From Adiantum capillus-veneris (Eukaryota; Streptophyta; Polypodiopsida; Polypodiales; Pteridaceae): a DNA stretch of 64,000 bases. Below the pieces are notes generated by a model. The model was not told the DNA's origin and ran no database searches. It was given only the letters and a program-made list of their open reading frames with translations. A program made the translations under genes and the position numbers. The DNA is taken from the NCBI GenBank assembly GCA_014529385.2, contig CM043951.1, positions 108,850,469 through 108,914,468 on the forward strand. Reading direction: 5' to 3'. Shown here piece after piece: positions 1-10,296 of the stretch (position 1 is its first letter; each line of letters starts with the position of its first letter).

Positions 1-77
1 TTTGAAAGTAGTGTGTGCTTGATGCGGAACTTTTTGACTTGTCTTTGCATAGACCTGAGTAAGAGGAGTTAGGAATC

Positions 78-153
78 AAAACCCTTTTCTAGTGGAACAG
101 CACTGCAAATGATGCAAAACCCTTTTCTAGTGGAACAACACTACAAATGATGC
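78..153. repeat. 38-bp tandem duplication flanking TE1
   Basis: Two adjacent 38-bp copies (78-115 and 116-153) begin AAAACCCTTTTCTAG and differ at two positions. They lie immediately outside the left end of TE1 and belong to the sequence it inserted into. No gene is visible in bases 1-156. Confidence 0.85.
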
Positions 154-156
154 TAC

Positions 157-1173
157 TGAGGCGGTCCGGGGCGGGCAGCAAGAGAGGCGACCTCTAAACA
201 CCCCTCAAGGCTCCCGTGCTGCTCAATTGGGGCTGGGGCAACCACAAGCACAACACAACAACAAACCCACAGCCAAACCCAAACAAGATAGGGGCACCAC
301 CTAGTTATGGTATGCGAACTAGGACGCAAGAGAGATTTTGGCACAACCAAGAAGATGCACCACACAACACACACAAGCAACCTCACACCAAGACACACAT
401 GAAATGGACCAGAGAGAGCTAGAGCAAAGGGAAGAGAGAGAGGAAAGGATCTTGCGTGATACCTTATTTGTGACTTGCAAATGGAGATGGTTCGTTATGA
501 TGCTATCATAGAACTTGTACAAAACTCACTCAATGCTTAGTGATTGCTAAACATTGCCAAAACACACACACACTGTCTTAGGGTGTGAGAGACCTCTCAC
601 CACAATACCCTCTTACAATGGACAAAAACATGGCAATGAAAAACACACTAAAACACTTTCTAAAATCAAGATCAACCGATAAAAACTCAAAATACACAAG
701 TCACCTTGAATTCACCAAACCGTATTGCACAAATGGAAGGACGAAGATTTGAACGTCGAATCACGCCTTTGATGCACCAAACCTCAATTTATTGATGATG
801 AAGGAGCATATACAATAGTGGTTTTGAGATTTGTGGAACTCACGCTCTCTCACTTACAATGTGTAGCTTGAAGGCTTCTCTCACACCAAGAGTGAAGCTC
901 ACAAGTGGTTGCTACACCTAAGTCTCTCCTCACGCATAGAGTGTTGGGGTGCTATGTGAGATATTGGAGGTTGTTTTACAAGAAGGAGAGGGGTCTATTT
1001 ATAGGTTGGAGACCCCTCATAAAGATTATTGGAAATCCTAATTTACAAGCTAACAAATCAGGATTATGATTTTTTTGAATATCAAAACATTGCGGGCCTT
1101 CTTTGTCTGCTTGAGTCATGGGTGTGGGCTCAAAAGAGAGCATTATTGATGGTAGATAAGGTGAAAGTAAGTA

Positions 1174-1218
<45 letters not shown>

Positions 1219-2821
1219 ACTTTGTACATATCTTGAGGTGAGGTGTCTTTTATGGTTAGGTCAATGCTATTTTGTGTTAGTATGTTAGTCGTTAGTAATC
1301 ACTAGAAAGTTAATGTTACATTTACAATGGGTAGAGTGAGTTGATTTGATGAAGGAAGAGGGGTGAATTAAAAGAGAATCATTGAGATGGTGAAGCTTTG
1401 AAGAAGCTTGAACTCACCCTTGTGTAGATTGTGGAAAAAATGACCGCTGGTCTTCTTCTTCTTCGCTTCTTTACGCTGCCGCCACGGTTGACCACCACGA
1501 TGAAAAGAGGATTTGTTGATGAAAAATCCTCAATTTGCAGAAGTTATCATGGTTAAGATGCTGAATTTTAGATATTTTTAGGAGAGGTAAATGAAATTGT
1601 AACATAGAAGCAATAGAGAGAGACATGGAGAGGGTGTATGTATGTAGAGGTTCATAAAAGAACTATAGGGATGAGAGAGAAGGGTAATGGTGAAGAGGGT
1701 GGGAGAAGCCATGGAAATTGCAGGTTTGAGTGAGGGAAGGAGAGGGAGGGATGTGTAAGAGTGAGTAGGTGTGTGGAAGGGTGAGAGAAGACTAAGGGCT
1801 ACTTGTGAGAAAAGTGGGCAGACTGGGGTCCACTCAAAAAATCATAGCTCACCGCTGGTAGCTCCAAAACTCATGAAAAAATTTGAGGTGATTATTCAGA
1901 GCATGGGCTACATTTTCTCTTTTGACCACCGCTCCAAATGCGGAGTGGAGATAGGTGCCAAAAGTCTCACCAAAAAGCCTGTTGTTTATGCCTGCAAAAG
2001 TCTTTTAGTGGCCCCCTCCTTTGTTGAATTTGTACAATGCATCCAAGAGTGAGCCCCTCCTTTGTCATATTATAATACAAAGCATCCAAGTTGCCCTTGA
2101 CCCATGCATGGAGGAGGATTATTGGTGAATAAAGAAATATATACATGGTGGGACTAGTGTATGGACTATTCATGGACTTTAGCTCAATGAGCACATGGTG
2201 TTAGAATAATGAGTAAAAATAATAATAAAAATATGGAGGAGTTATGGATATAGAAAGATATTGGAATCGTATGATATGGTCCCTCCTTGAATTAGTTTGG
2301 GTGAAAGAGGAAAAGGTATGCAAGTAAATAATATAATAAACGTAACCAATGAGTAGAAATCAATTTTTTGTTTTCACGAGGGTGAGGGTGAAAATGTGGG
2401 AATGATTTGTATAAAGAAAAAATATGAGGTTAGAGTATGTACATATTGGCAAAAAATATAATTATGGAGGATGAAAGAAGGTGTACATAGGTTTAATAAA
2501 ACACACACCTAAGTAGAAATATTTAAATAAAATACCAAAATAATAATAAAAAATCCCTATATTTAGGCCATATATACAATGAAATATTTACACACAAAGA
2601 GGCCATAATATACTTTTATTTTTTTATTTTTTTTATTTTTTTGGCTCAACTAGCCCAGTGACTAGCTAGCTGAGGGTTTTTAAGAAGATATGGGAAAAGC
2701 CCCCTAACTCACACACGCCTATGTACAATGAAATGGTAGGGATAGCCATAGCGTTTGGGTGAATTTGGTAGGGTGGAGTAACTTACTATGGCAATTATGG
2801 AGAGCCGAAAAACGGCTATCA
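157..2821 (-). repeat. TE1 3' LTR
   Basis: This 2,665-bp repeat matches 15744-18404. It holds a (GA)n tract at about 1175-1216, a TATA-like box on the minus strand and a short terminal hairpin (AGCCGAAAAACGGCT) near 2805-2819. Small ORFs inside it are not conserved as proteins and I do not call them. Confidence 0.93.
995..1003 (-). promoter_or_regulatory. TATA box in TE1 3' LTR
   Basis: The minus strand reads TATAAATAG. The same motif sits at the matching place in the other LTR, and its orientation agrees with transcription of the element. Confidence 0.6.
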
Positions 2822-2824
2822 TTA

Positions 2825-2835
2825 GCCCTCCCCTA
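2825..2835 (-). other. TE1 polypurine tract
   Basis: The minus strand reads TAGGGGAGGGC just before the 3' LTR, where plus-strand DNA synthesis of an LTR element is primed. TE2 has nearly the same tract at the same place. Confidence 0.75.
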
Positions 2836-2849
2836 GGATGATGGTATAT

Positions 2850-4268
2850 TCATGTACCATCATAAAGCATCTTTTCCAAAGAGAGTACTTCAGAGTCCTT
2901 GACAAGATCTTCATTGTTTGGCCCCTCAAAATTTTGACTGGACTTACATTGGTGCTTCATGTAACAATACTTACATGAGACAGCGGCCTTTGGACAGATC
3001 TTTGGTAGGTCCTTTGGTAGAAGGCGACTCAAATAGGGCTTCAAGCGATACCCGTTTACCTTCCTGGAGTGTTCTTTACCATTCAAGTCCATAAGCTGAT
3101 AGTAACTTGAATTGAAAGCCTTCTTGACTATGTATGGCCCTTGCCATCTAGTTTCAAACTTGGCATCAAAACGATTGTCAAGTCGATTGTCATACCTTAG
3201 CACAAGCTCTCCTTCCTTGATGCCTTTGTCCTTCAGTTTCTTGTCGAGCTTTTCTTTCGCTTGTGTGGCTTTCCTCTTGTAGCACTCATATGCTGCTTCT
3301 CTTTTCGACTCAAGCTCCACTAACGTAAGAAGTCGATCCATCCATACCTCTTGATCATCTTGTGCTGCTTTGCCATGAAGTCGCATTGTTGGAATGTTGA
3401 GCTCGATAGGCTGCAAAGCCTCTTGACCATAGACCAAGTGAAATGTTGTGAACTCCGTGGCTTCCCTATATGTGGTTCGATATGCCCACAAGGCACCATC
3501 CAAGAAGTCATCCCATAATTTTGTCTTGTTTTGCACCATCTTTCTAATGATTCCTGTAATGACACCATTAGCCCTCTCTACCAAACCATTTGATTGAGGA
3601 TAGTAGGGTGTGCTATGCCGATGTAGAATGTGAAGCTCATTACAAACTTCTGTGAGCAAGCCCTTCCGAAATCCTGGACCATTATCAGAAACGATCTCCA
3701 AAGGTGTGCCAAATCTGTAACAAATGTGAGTGTACACAAACTTGCTAATTGTCCTCTCATTCACTCTTGCCACACTTTGAGCTTCCACCCACCTAGTCAT
3801 ATAGTCTATAGCCACTAGAATGTAGACTTTACCATTTTTTGTCCTAGGCAGAGGACCCATAGCATCAATGCCCCACTTTTCAAAGGGTCCATTTGCAAGC
3901 ACTATTTGCCTCGGGCCATGCACCAACCTTCTATTTCCATTTATCTGACAATTGTGACAGCTTTTACACCAATGTTGAACATCCACATGCAAGCTTGGCC
4001 AAACATACCCCGCAAGCAAAATCTTCTTCACAGTTGATTCTTGGGCAAAATGACCACCACATGCCAAACCTTTTAGAATGGCTGGAATTTCCTCGATAGT
4101 TGGTACTCTTCTGCACACTTGATCCTTCCCTCTTTGAGAGAGGGAGTCTTCTAGGAAGAGATAGAAACTTGCCTTCTTCATGAGTCTCCTCTTCTGAGTC
4201 TTCGTGAAGTCTTGTGGAAACTCACCCTCCAAAATGTAGACAATAATGGGAGCCAATGACTCCAATCC
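2850..4268 (-). pseudogene. TE1 integrase
   Basis: About 470 open codons encode integrase, which inserts the cDNA into the genome. An HHCC zinc finger (CGGHF ... CKSCHNCQ) comes first. The DDE core follows, with GIDAMGPLP, VSDNGPGF and LVERANG visible. A GPY-type C-terminal module (RWQGPYIVKKAF) comes next. No chromodomain is seen. The frame continues upstream into the second RNase H but is cut by a TAG at 4269-4271. The tail ends 28 bp before the LTR. The domain itself looks nearly undamaged, so the stop is probably recent. Confidence 0.9.
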
Positions 4269-4271
4269 CTA

Positions 4272-5297
4272 GTATCTCGGTTGCTTGACAGTTGCTGCCA
4301 CCATGATGACCTGCACTTCTCTCTCAACACATGTAACTGCTTGTTGTGCAAGTAAATCGGCATCTTCATTTTGTTTCCTCAGAATATGATATAGTTGCAC
4401 TTCTTCAAACTGATTAAACATCGTACGAATGGCATGAACTTTTGTCCTTAAGCTTTCATTCTTGCATGCCCAAATGCCTAAAATCTATTTAACAATGAGA
4501 AGTGCATCTCCCTTTACCATGAGACGTTTTATCCCTTGGCCAATGCACATCTTCAAACTATGAAGTAGTGTGTCGTATTCTGCTTCATTGTTGCTAGTTG
4601 AACCTGGTAGATTGACCTTCTCTTTCATGACCACCTCTCCACTTGGGTTGAGAAACACTAGCCCTCCCCCTGTTTTCCCTGTGGCTCGTCGAAAAGCTCC
4701 ATCAAAGAACAAGGTAAAAGCATTGGGAATACTTTTTGGTGGTGGCAATGGTGGGGTCTTTACTTGAGGCACCTTAATTTCCTTCTCATGTACCCTATAA
4801 GTGAGAATCCCTGCCAATTGTGCACGCACACTATCTTCTACCTTGAAAGAGTATTGGAACTCTTGCAACTCCATAATCCACTTTGAGATCCTAGTACTAA
4901 GATTCATTTGAGATGACACCCAAGGGAACAAATTTTCTGCAGTGAGAATTACAAAAGTTTTTGGTAGCAGGTAGGATCTAAACTTTCTCACCGCAAACAT
5001 GAGAGAAAGAATCATGAGTTCTGCTTCTGTGTAATCTCTCTCCAAAGCATTCATGACCCTACTAGCAAAGTAGATGGGTCGCATCCTTGTACTGTGGGGA
5101 TCTTTTTGTAGCAACACAGCACCAATTGTTTCCCTTCCAACACTAGAGCTAACAAAGAATGTGTACTCCCAACAAGGAGGCATGAGTGTTGGTAGCTCTG
5201 ACAAAATGACTTTAATGTTACAAAAATACTCTTCAAGCTCATCAGACCATGCAAATTCTACTTGTTGTGTCAACTTTTGCAAAGGATGAAGCAACTC
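4272..5297 (-). pseudogene. TE1 RNase H plus second (archaeal-type) RNase H
   Basis: This stretch follows RT in the same frame after a TAG at 5298-5300. The first half is the usual RT-linked RNase H, with GAVLLQKD and an FASRVMNALERDYTEAE segment. A proline-rich linker (PPLPPPKS) leads into a second RNase H with LFFDGAF, NNEAEYDTLLHSL and VKGDALLIVK, giving the Asp, Glu and Asp expected of an archaeal-type RNase H (aRNH). Dual RNase H is characteristic of Tat-group gypsy elements. A second TAG interrupts the frame at 4485-4487, where a Gln codon is likely. The two domains would degrade the RNA strand during reverse transcription; the exact role of the second is not settled. Confidence 0.85.
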
Positions 5298-6506
5298 CTA
5301 GGCTAAGTGAATAAAGCGTGACATATACTTCACCTTCTGAATGAAAGAGATGACCTCCTTAAGACTCTTCGGTGATGGGAGCTCAATAAGAGCCTTTGCC
5401 TTTGAAGGATCCACCTCAATGCCTTTATAGGAAACCTTGTGACCGAGCAAGATCACTTCATCCTCACCTATGTGGCACTTTTCGGGGTTGAGTTGACCTC
5501 CCATGTCGTAGAGCTTCTTTAAACCTTCTTCTACCCTTTGTAGATGCAATGATTTTGAGCTATAAATGCAGAAATCATCAATGAACACCCTAATTGACTT
5601 TCCAAAGAATGCTTGAAACACCATGTTCATGAAACGTTGGAATGTTGCAGGAGCATTTGTCAGACCAAATGGCATGACTCTAAAAGCATAACAACCCCAA
5701 GGAGTGATAAAGGTTGTTTTCAATTGATCTTCCAATGCGATACCTATTTGAAAGTAGCCTGAGTAGCCATCACACACAGTGTAATTCTCATGACCAGCTA
5801 CCTCATTTAGTATCTCATCCTGGAATGGGAGGGGAAAGTGATCTCTTTTTGTTGCCTCATTGAGTGGACGGTAATCCACACATACCCTCCACTTTCCGTT
5901 TTTCTTAGGAGTGACAACAACGGGAGAGACCCACTCTGAATTCTCCATTGGATAAATGAAACCTTCTGCTAGAAGCTTTCTTACCTCCTTGAGTAAAGCC
6001 TGCTCCTTGATGACTCCTAGCCTTCGTAGCTTTTGAGCCTTAGGTGTGGCCTCTAGCTTCAACTCAATTTTGTGTTGAACAGCATCTACTCCACGCACAT
6101 CGGTGTAGTCTTTAGCAAAAAGCCTAGGAAATTTCCTTAGCACACATTTGAACTCCTCTCTTTCATCCTTTGTAAGTGTTGTAGATAGCATACCTTCTAG
6201 CATTCTTTCATCTTCCACTTTGTGGTTCTCTTGGGAACCTACCTCCTCCAAACCTTGACAAGAGGTCTCTTGGTTGGTTGGCTTAAACCTTACCCCCACG
6301 ACTTCGATGGAAGACTCCTCTTCAGTAATGCTGCCGCTACTTTCTTCTTCTGAAGTGTTATCGGTCCAACCTTCTTCCGTCTCACTTTGAGATGATTCTT
6401 CATGGAGCTCCTCTTGGCGTTGCTCCTTCATGTCAAAGACAACCTTCTTATGATTGCCGTTCCTACAAATTAGCTTTCCACTCTCCCAATCCTGCAAAGC
6501 TCGCAT
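5298..6506 (-). pseudogene. TE1 reverse transcriptase
   Basis: About 400 codons cover an acidic N-terminal linker rich in S and E and the RT palm and fingers. Visible motifs are WVSPVVVTPKKNGKWRVCVD, FPLPFQDEIL, YSGYFQIGIA, FRVMPFGLTNAPATFQRFMN and the catalytic FIDD box (VFIDDFCIYS). This is a typical gypsy RT, copying element RNA to cDNA. It is preceded by a TAA at 6507-6509 directly after the GRPWL end of protease and followed by a TAG at 5298-5300. Confidence 0.93.
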
Positions 6507-7409
6507 TTATAGCCATGGTCTCCCTAGGATAAATGGGTAACCATTTCCTTTGGTAGACATGACATAGAAATCCACTGCCTTCTTCATGCCAAAGGCCTCC
6601 ACAAAAACATTTTTACAAATGCCTACGCACCTAGCCTTGCTATTGTTTGCCATCTTGACCTTAATTTCAGGTGTCTCATGGATGTGCATGCCTAGTTTTT
6701 GCATGAGTCCCTCTGTCATGATGCAAATTTGTGCACCCCCATCCACTAGACCTTTCCTAACCAATCTCCCTTTTATGTAACAATCTAGCACAGGTGTAAT
6801 GTCCTCATTCATTTCAGCTTGTGCAATTTTTACAACAGGCACACTCTCTTTTACCTTTCTCCTAGTGCTAATTGCCCTTATTAAATCCCTCCTAACTTGT
6901 GGACATAATGCAAGAAATTGAGGCCATGAGATATCAGTACCCTTACCTCTCATATCTTCCAACAGGTTGTATGGAGCCATTCCATGTCCAAGAGGAAAGT
7001 CTTGGAGGTTGATACGACGTCGAGTCCTCTTAGCTTCCTTGGTCTCCTTTGCCTTCTTTTCTCGTCCATGGTCACTTTGTGATGTAACTCCTTCTTTCTC
7101 CTTACCTTTCCCTGGGCCACGCTTAATGCCATTTGCTTCCATGTCAACCTCTCTTAAGTTTGTCACCTCTACCACATGCACGTTTGGGTCTGGCAAAGGT
7201 GGAACTCCTTCCACTCCTTGTGGAGGTGGTCTTGCTCCATTTGGCCTTTGTATAAGCCGTGGTTGCTGACTAGTTCCTTCACCTGCATTCATCACTGGAT
7301 AATTCAAGTTAGGTCTCCCTGGCTCCCCACGGGGCCAAGGACAATTATACATCCCATGTTCAGACTCACCGCAATTCCAACATTGCAAGACTCTCCTAGG
7401 TCGTGGGTC
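6507..7409 (-). pseudogene. TE1 gag zinc knuckle and aspartic protease
   Basis: The frame starts just after a TGA (7410-7412) that interrupts gag. A CCHC zinc knuckle (CWNCGESEHGMYNC) packages RNA. A basic, proline-rich linker follows. The aspartic protease carries the active-site motif VDGGAQ (DGG rather than DSG/DTG) and closes with FILGRPWL. TE2 has the same DGGAQ motif, so DGG is a family feature and not a lesion. The frame ends at a TAA directly after GRPWL; TE2 has no stop at that point. Confidence 0.85.
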
Positions 7410-7412
7410 TCA

Positions 7413-7765
7413 CTCTTCAGACTTCTTTGCTTGTCCCTTTGGACCTACGGCTTGTGCAAGGTGAATCGACAAGCTGCTTAAAGATTCATTTAACTTCTTT
7501 ATCACTTCCGCCGTTACCTCAGGAAGCTCCTTAGATGTTGATGCTTGTGACTTACCTTTGGGTCTAAGACCTTCTATTGGAACCTCCCCCCTTAAGCACT
7601 TGAGTTTCCTATATTTCTCAGCAGCCCTAGTTTCAGCTGCATCAAAGGTAGCAGGTGCACCCGCCTCAACTTTTACCTTAAGGTCAGGAAAGAGTCCGTC
7701 TATGAACCTCTCCTTCTTTAGAAATTCTGCACCATCACCAGGGTTAGCAACATTTCGTATCCATA
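7413..7765 (-). pseudogene. TE1 gag, C-terminal half
   Basis: This is the second half of the gag capsid gene, separated from the first by the CACTA insertion. It contains FLKKERFIDGLFPDLKVKVE, matching FLKKDRFVAGLWPTLKEKVK in TE2. Removing the CACTA element and one ATA copy joins 14775 to 7765 in frame and restores the conserved W-x-x-W segment. A TGA at 7410-7412 ends this segment before the zinc knuckle. Confidence 0.85.
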
Positions 7766-7777
7766 CACTACAAGAGG
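7766..7777. repeat. CACTA terminal inverted repeat, left
   Basis: CACTACAAGAGG, perfect inverse of 14760-14771. Direct ATA target duplication at 7763-7765. Confidence 0.95.
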
Positions 7778-7836
7778 TTGTGTGCTCTTGTGACGCTGTT
7801 AGCGACGGAAATACATTGGGTTTTTATAACCCCCGG

Positions 7837-8025
7837 TGTCGCTAAAACCGTCGCTACGAGCGTTGCTACGAGAGCGTCGCTATAGGCGTCGCTATATGCG
7901 TCGCTATATAGCGACGCATATAGCGACGCTCATAGCGACGCCTATAGCGACGGTTATAGCGACACTCTCACAGAAGACTATAGCGACGCTACAAAGCCAT
8001 AAATAGCGACGCTTATAGCGACGCC
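7837..8025. repeat. CACTA subterminal repeats, left, with 44-bp palindrome
   Basis: A cluster of GCGTCGCTA motifs and their inverse TAGCGACGC fills this stretch. Bases 7886-7929 form a perfect 44-bp palindrome centred between 7907 and 7908. Subterminal motif clusters are the known binding sites of the accessory transposition protein in En/Spm elements; that role is inferred here. Apparent ORFs across it come from the repeats. Confidence 0.85.
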
Positions 8026-8168
8026 CGAGAGAATATTTTTTTGGTGGCAGGGCATTGAATGCCCTGCCACCCATCAACCATATTGTACTTGATTCACTTT
8101 TTAAAAAAAGTGCAAAGGTAGATAATAGACCCAAAATAGTCACCCACAAGACGCATTGTTTGCAAAAT

Positions 8169-8268
8169 TGACAATTGTACACATCATAGGCAAAATGAAT
8201 TGATTGGCAAATGTAATAATGACAATTGTACAACATCATAGGCATAAAGAATTGATTGGCAAAAGGAA
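8169..8268. repeat. 51-bp imperfect tandem duplication in CACTA
   Basis: Two copies starting TGACAATTGTAC at 8169 and 8220, with a few differences. It lies downstream of the Transposase_24-type gene; 8026-8389 otherwise holds nothing I can identify. Confidence 0.7.
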
Positions 8269-8389
8269 CTGCGGTGACAAATGTAATAATATACATGGTT
8301 CAAAAAGACGTATAAAATCCGTCTCATGATACATAAGCTATGAGAAACCCTAAACTAATGCTATCTAGCTACGGCTAAACTGACGTCGT

Positions 8390-9709
8390 CTAGTCAGACG
8401 TCTCATCGCGTCCAAGCGGCGTATCTGTGGGATTCTGCAAAAAAAGACAATAAGACAGTTTTCAGTAAATATAAACATATAACGACATTTATAAAACAAT
8501 ACAAAAAATAAAAAAGAGTAAACCCTAATACTAACCATGCCGCCGCGAGAACTGAGAATGTCCATCAGGGCGTTTAAGCCCTTCCTGCCTGCATACTCGC
8601 GCTCGTACGGTGTGGGATCACGTCCTGTCATCGACCACTGTCAAAACATACAAAGATTTCATTATGTTAGAACTAAAAAACTCATAAACCCTAAACTATC
8701 GAACATGCATAAAGAGCAATGTGAAAAGACTTACAAAATCGGCCTCAAATGATGCCCATCCACCGCTCCCCAAGTGGTGCGAGCTCCCTGCCTCTACTCG
8801 CGCTCTGGCTGCATCCTTTTTTTGCTTCCACCTGTCGGGATTCTCGCGCGCTGCTTTCTTCGCATTCTTCCAATCTTCTTTGGCCAGCCAATCTGGCCTA
8901 TTCCACCCATTCTTGATTGCTTTTTGCACTTCGGAACGCTTGTGTTTGCAGTATTCGCGCATTCGAATCTTCATCAGGTCTTCATTGAAGCGTTGATCCC
9001 GTGTTGGAACGGGAAACTCATCATAAAGTATGCTGATGACTCTGTTTTTTAAATCACTTGGTACTTCACTCCATTTGTTTAGTATATAGTGTCTAAACAG
9101 CTGAGAGCAAAGACCACACATGCGCGAGATCACCTTCTTGCCGTCATCATCCATGATGATGCCGCCGCTGATGTCGACGGAGTAAGGCAAGCCCTCTGGC
9201 CGGTGACGCGTGAACCTGGGTGTCCCGGCAGGGGTCTCTAGCGGCGTGTCGATGGGGGTACGGACGTCAGGTGTCTCCAGCGGCATCTGGGCCCCGAAGC
9301 GAGGAGTGTCGAGTGGGGTGGCTCCTGGCGGAGTAGGTAGAGGTGTGTAGCTTCTAGGAACAGTCAGCCGTGCAAAACCTGGCGTAGATGGCGATGCTGT
9401 GGCTGGTGTGGGGGCGGGCAAAGAAGGGGAGGGTAAAGAGCCTCGTCGAACACGAGGCGGTGTGGAGGCATCGGTGGCGGAATCCCCACAACAACCGCCA
9501 TCGCCACCGCCACCACTAGAGCGCCGGTGTCTAGACGAGTGTGACGCTCGTCTCGTCGATGCCGAAGCTTCGGAGCGCGCCGAATGCTCCGAAAGAGAGG
9601 GAGATGCGGATGGTGTAGGAACGCGCGATGATGCGCCAGAGCGATGACGCTCCACGTACCACTGTCTCTGCTGCGGTGACAAAGAAGAAAGAAACTCCTC
9701 ATCATCCAT
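8390..9709 (-). CDS. CACTA second protein, Transposase_24 (Ptta/En/Spm) type
   Basis: Three exons can be read: 9709-8735, 8637-8536 and 8434-8390, giving 373 residues. Introns have GT..AG ends (GATTTT|GTAAGT, TTTTGACAG|TGG, GGCATG|GTTAGT, TTTTTGCAG|AAT) and the joined frame is open to a TAG. The start is the first Met of MDDEEFLSSLSPQQRQWY. The N-terminal half is Ser/Arg-rich, then a Pro/Thr tract with repeated TPLDTP and TPIDTPLETP units. The C-terminal half (VISRMCGLCSQLFRHYILNK, FPVPTRDQRFNEDL, WKNAKKAARENPDRWKQKK) resembles the plant Transposase_24 domain. Such proteins accompany TNP2 in CACTA elements and probably bind the subterminal repeats. The Pro/Thr region is GC-richer than its surroundings. 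Confidence 0.82.
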
Positions 9710-9981
9710 ACCTGCATTAAACACACGAATATTTAAACTTAATATTGAATGAATAGAGTAGACAATGACGCAAAGACCATTAAATACAATGACGTAATGA
9801 CGCATATAAATACAATGACGCAATGAATCGAGTGATAGAAGAGGCAAGTCGAAAACTCAGAATTTTCAATCAAAAGATGTGAGCGCGAGTAGAAAAGAGC
9901 GTTATACACCATGGAAGGTACTTAGAGAGCCAGAGCTTTTACAACACGGAGCAAAATTGTTCAAATACAATATTTGTGGCT

Positions 9982-10296
9982 TTAAGAGATCTCTCTCTCA
10001 TCCTCGCATAACTCAGCATAACTTCCTATATCTATATAGAGCTCTCCGTTTAAACACATATCCTCTGTTTCATTTTGTAGTTCCTCTTCATGCACCCCAT
10101 ATAGAGTAGTAGCATCTTGATGCTCGTCTGGCACCACCGCAGCGGCTTCTGATTGAGCATCTTCTCTGATCTCCTCCATTGATGTCGTTGTGATTGGCAC
10201 ATGGTAGCCTTCATACGTCCTTGCACTACGAGGGGCTACCTCTATGACGTCTCCACTCGATTCGTGCCCTTTGTCGCTCTTGCTTTGCATCCTCAT
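9982..10296 (-). CDS. Possible C-terminal exon or separate small ORF in CACTA
   Basis: An open frame of 104 codons overlaps the end of the transposase gene in another frame. It is acidic (EEIREDAQSEAAAVVPDEHQ, EEELQNETEDMC). It might be a last exon of the transposase through a splice near 10226-10260, but I could not fix a convincing junction. I do not recognise a domain. The stretch 9710-9981 shows no gene. Confidence 0.3.
   Translation of the reverse strand: MRMQSKSDKGHESSGDVIEVAPRSARTYEGYHVPITTTSMEEIREDAQSEAAAVVPDEHQDATTLYGVHEEELQNETEDMCLNGELYIDIGSYAELCEDEREIS

Noticed and set aside
157-2821. Repeated ORFs within TE1 LTRs (e.g. 216-422 and 15803-16009)
   Set aside because: They occur twice only because the LTR does; composition is repeat-like and antisense ORFs are equally long.
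7904-8296. 130-codon minus-strand ORF at the CACTA end
   Set aside because: Its C-terminus is translated subterminal repeat (AIGVAMSVAICVAI) and no domain is present.
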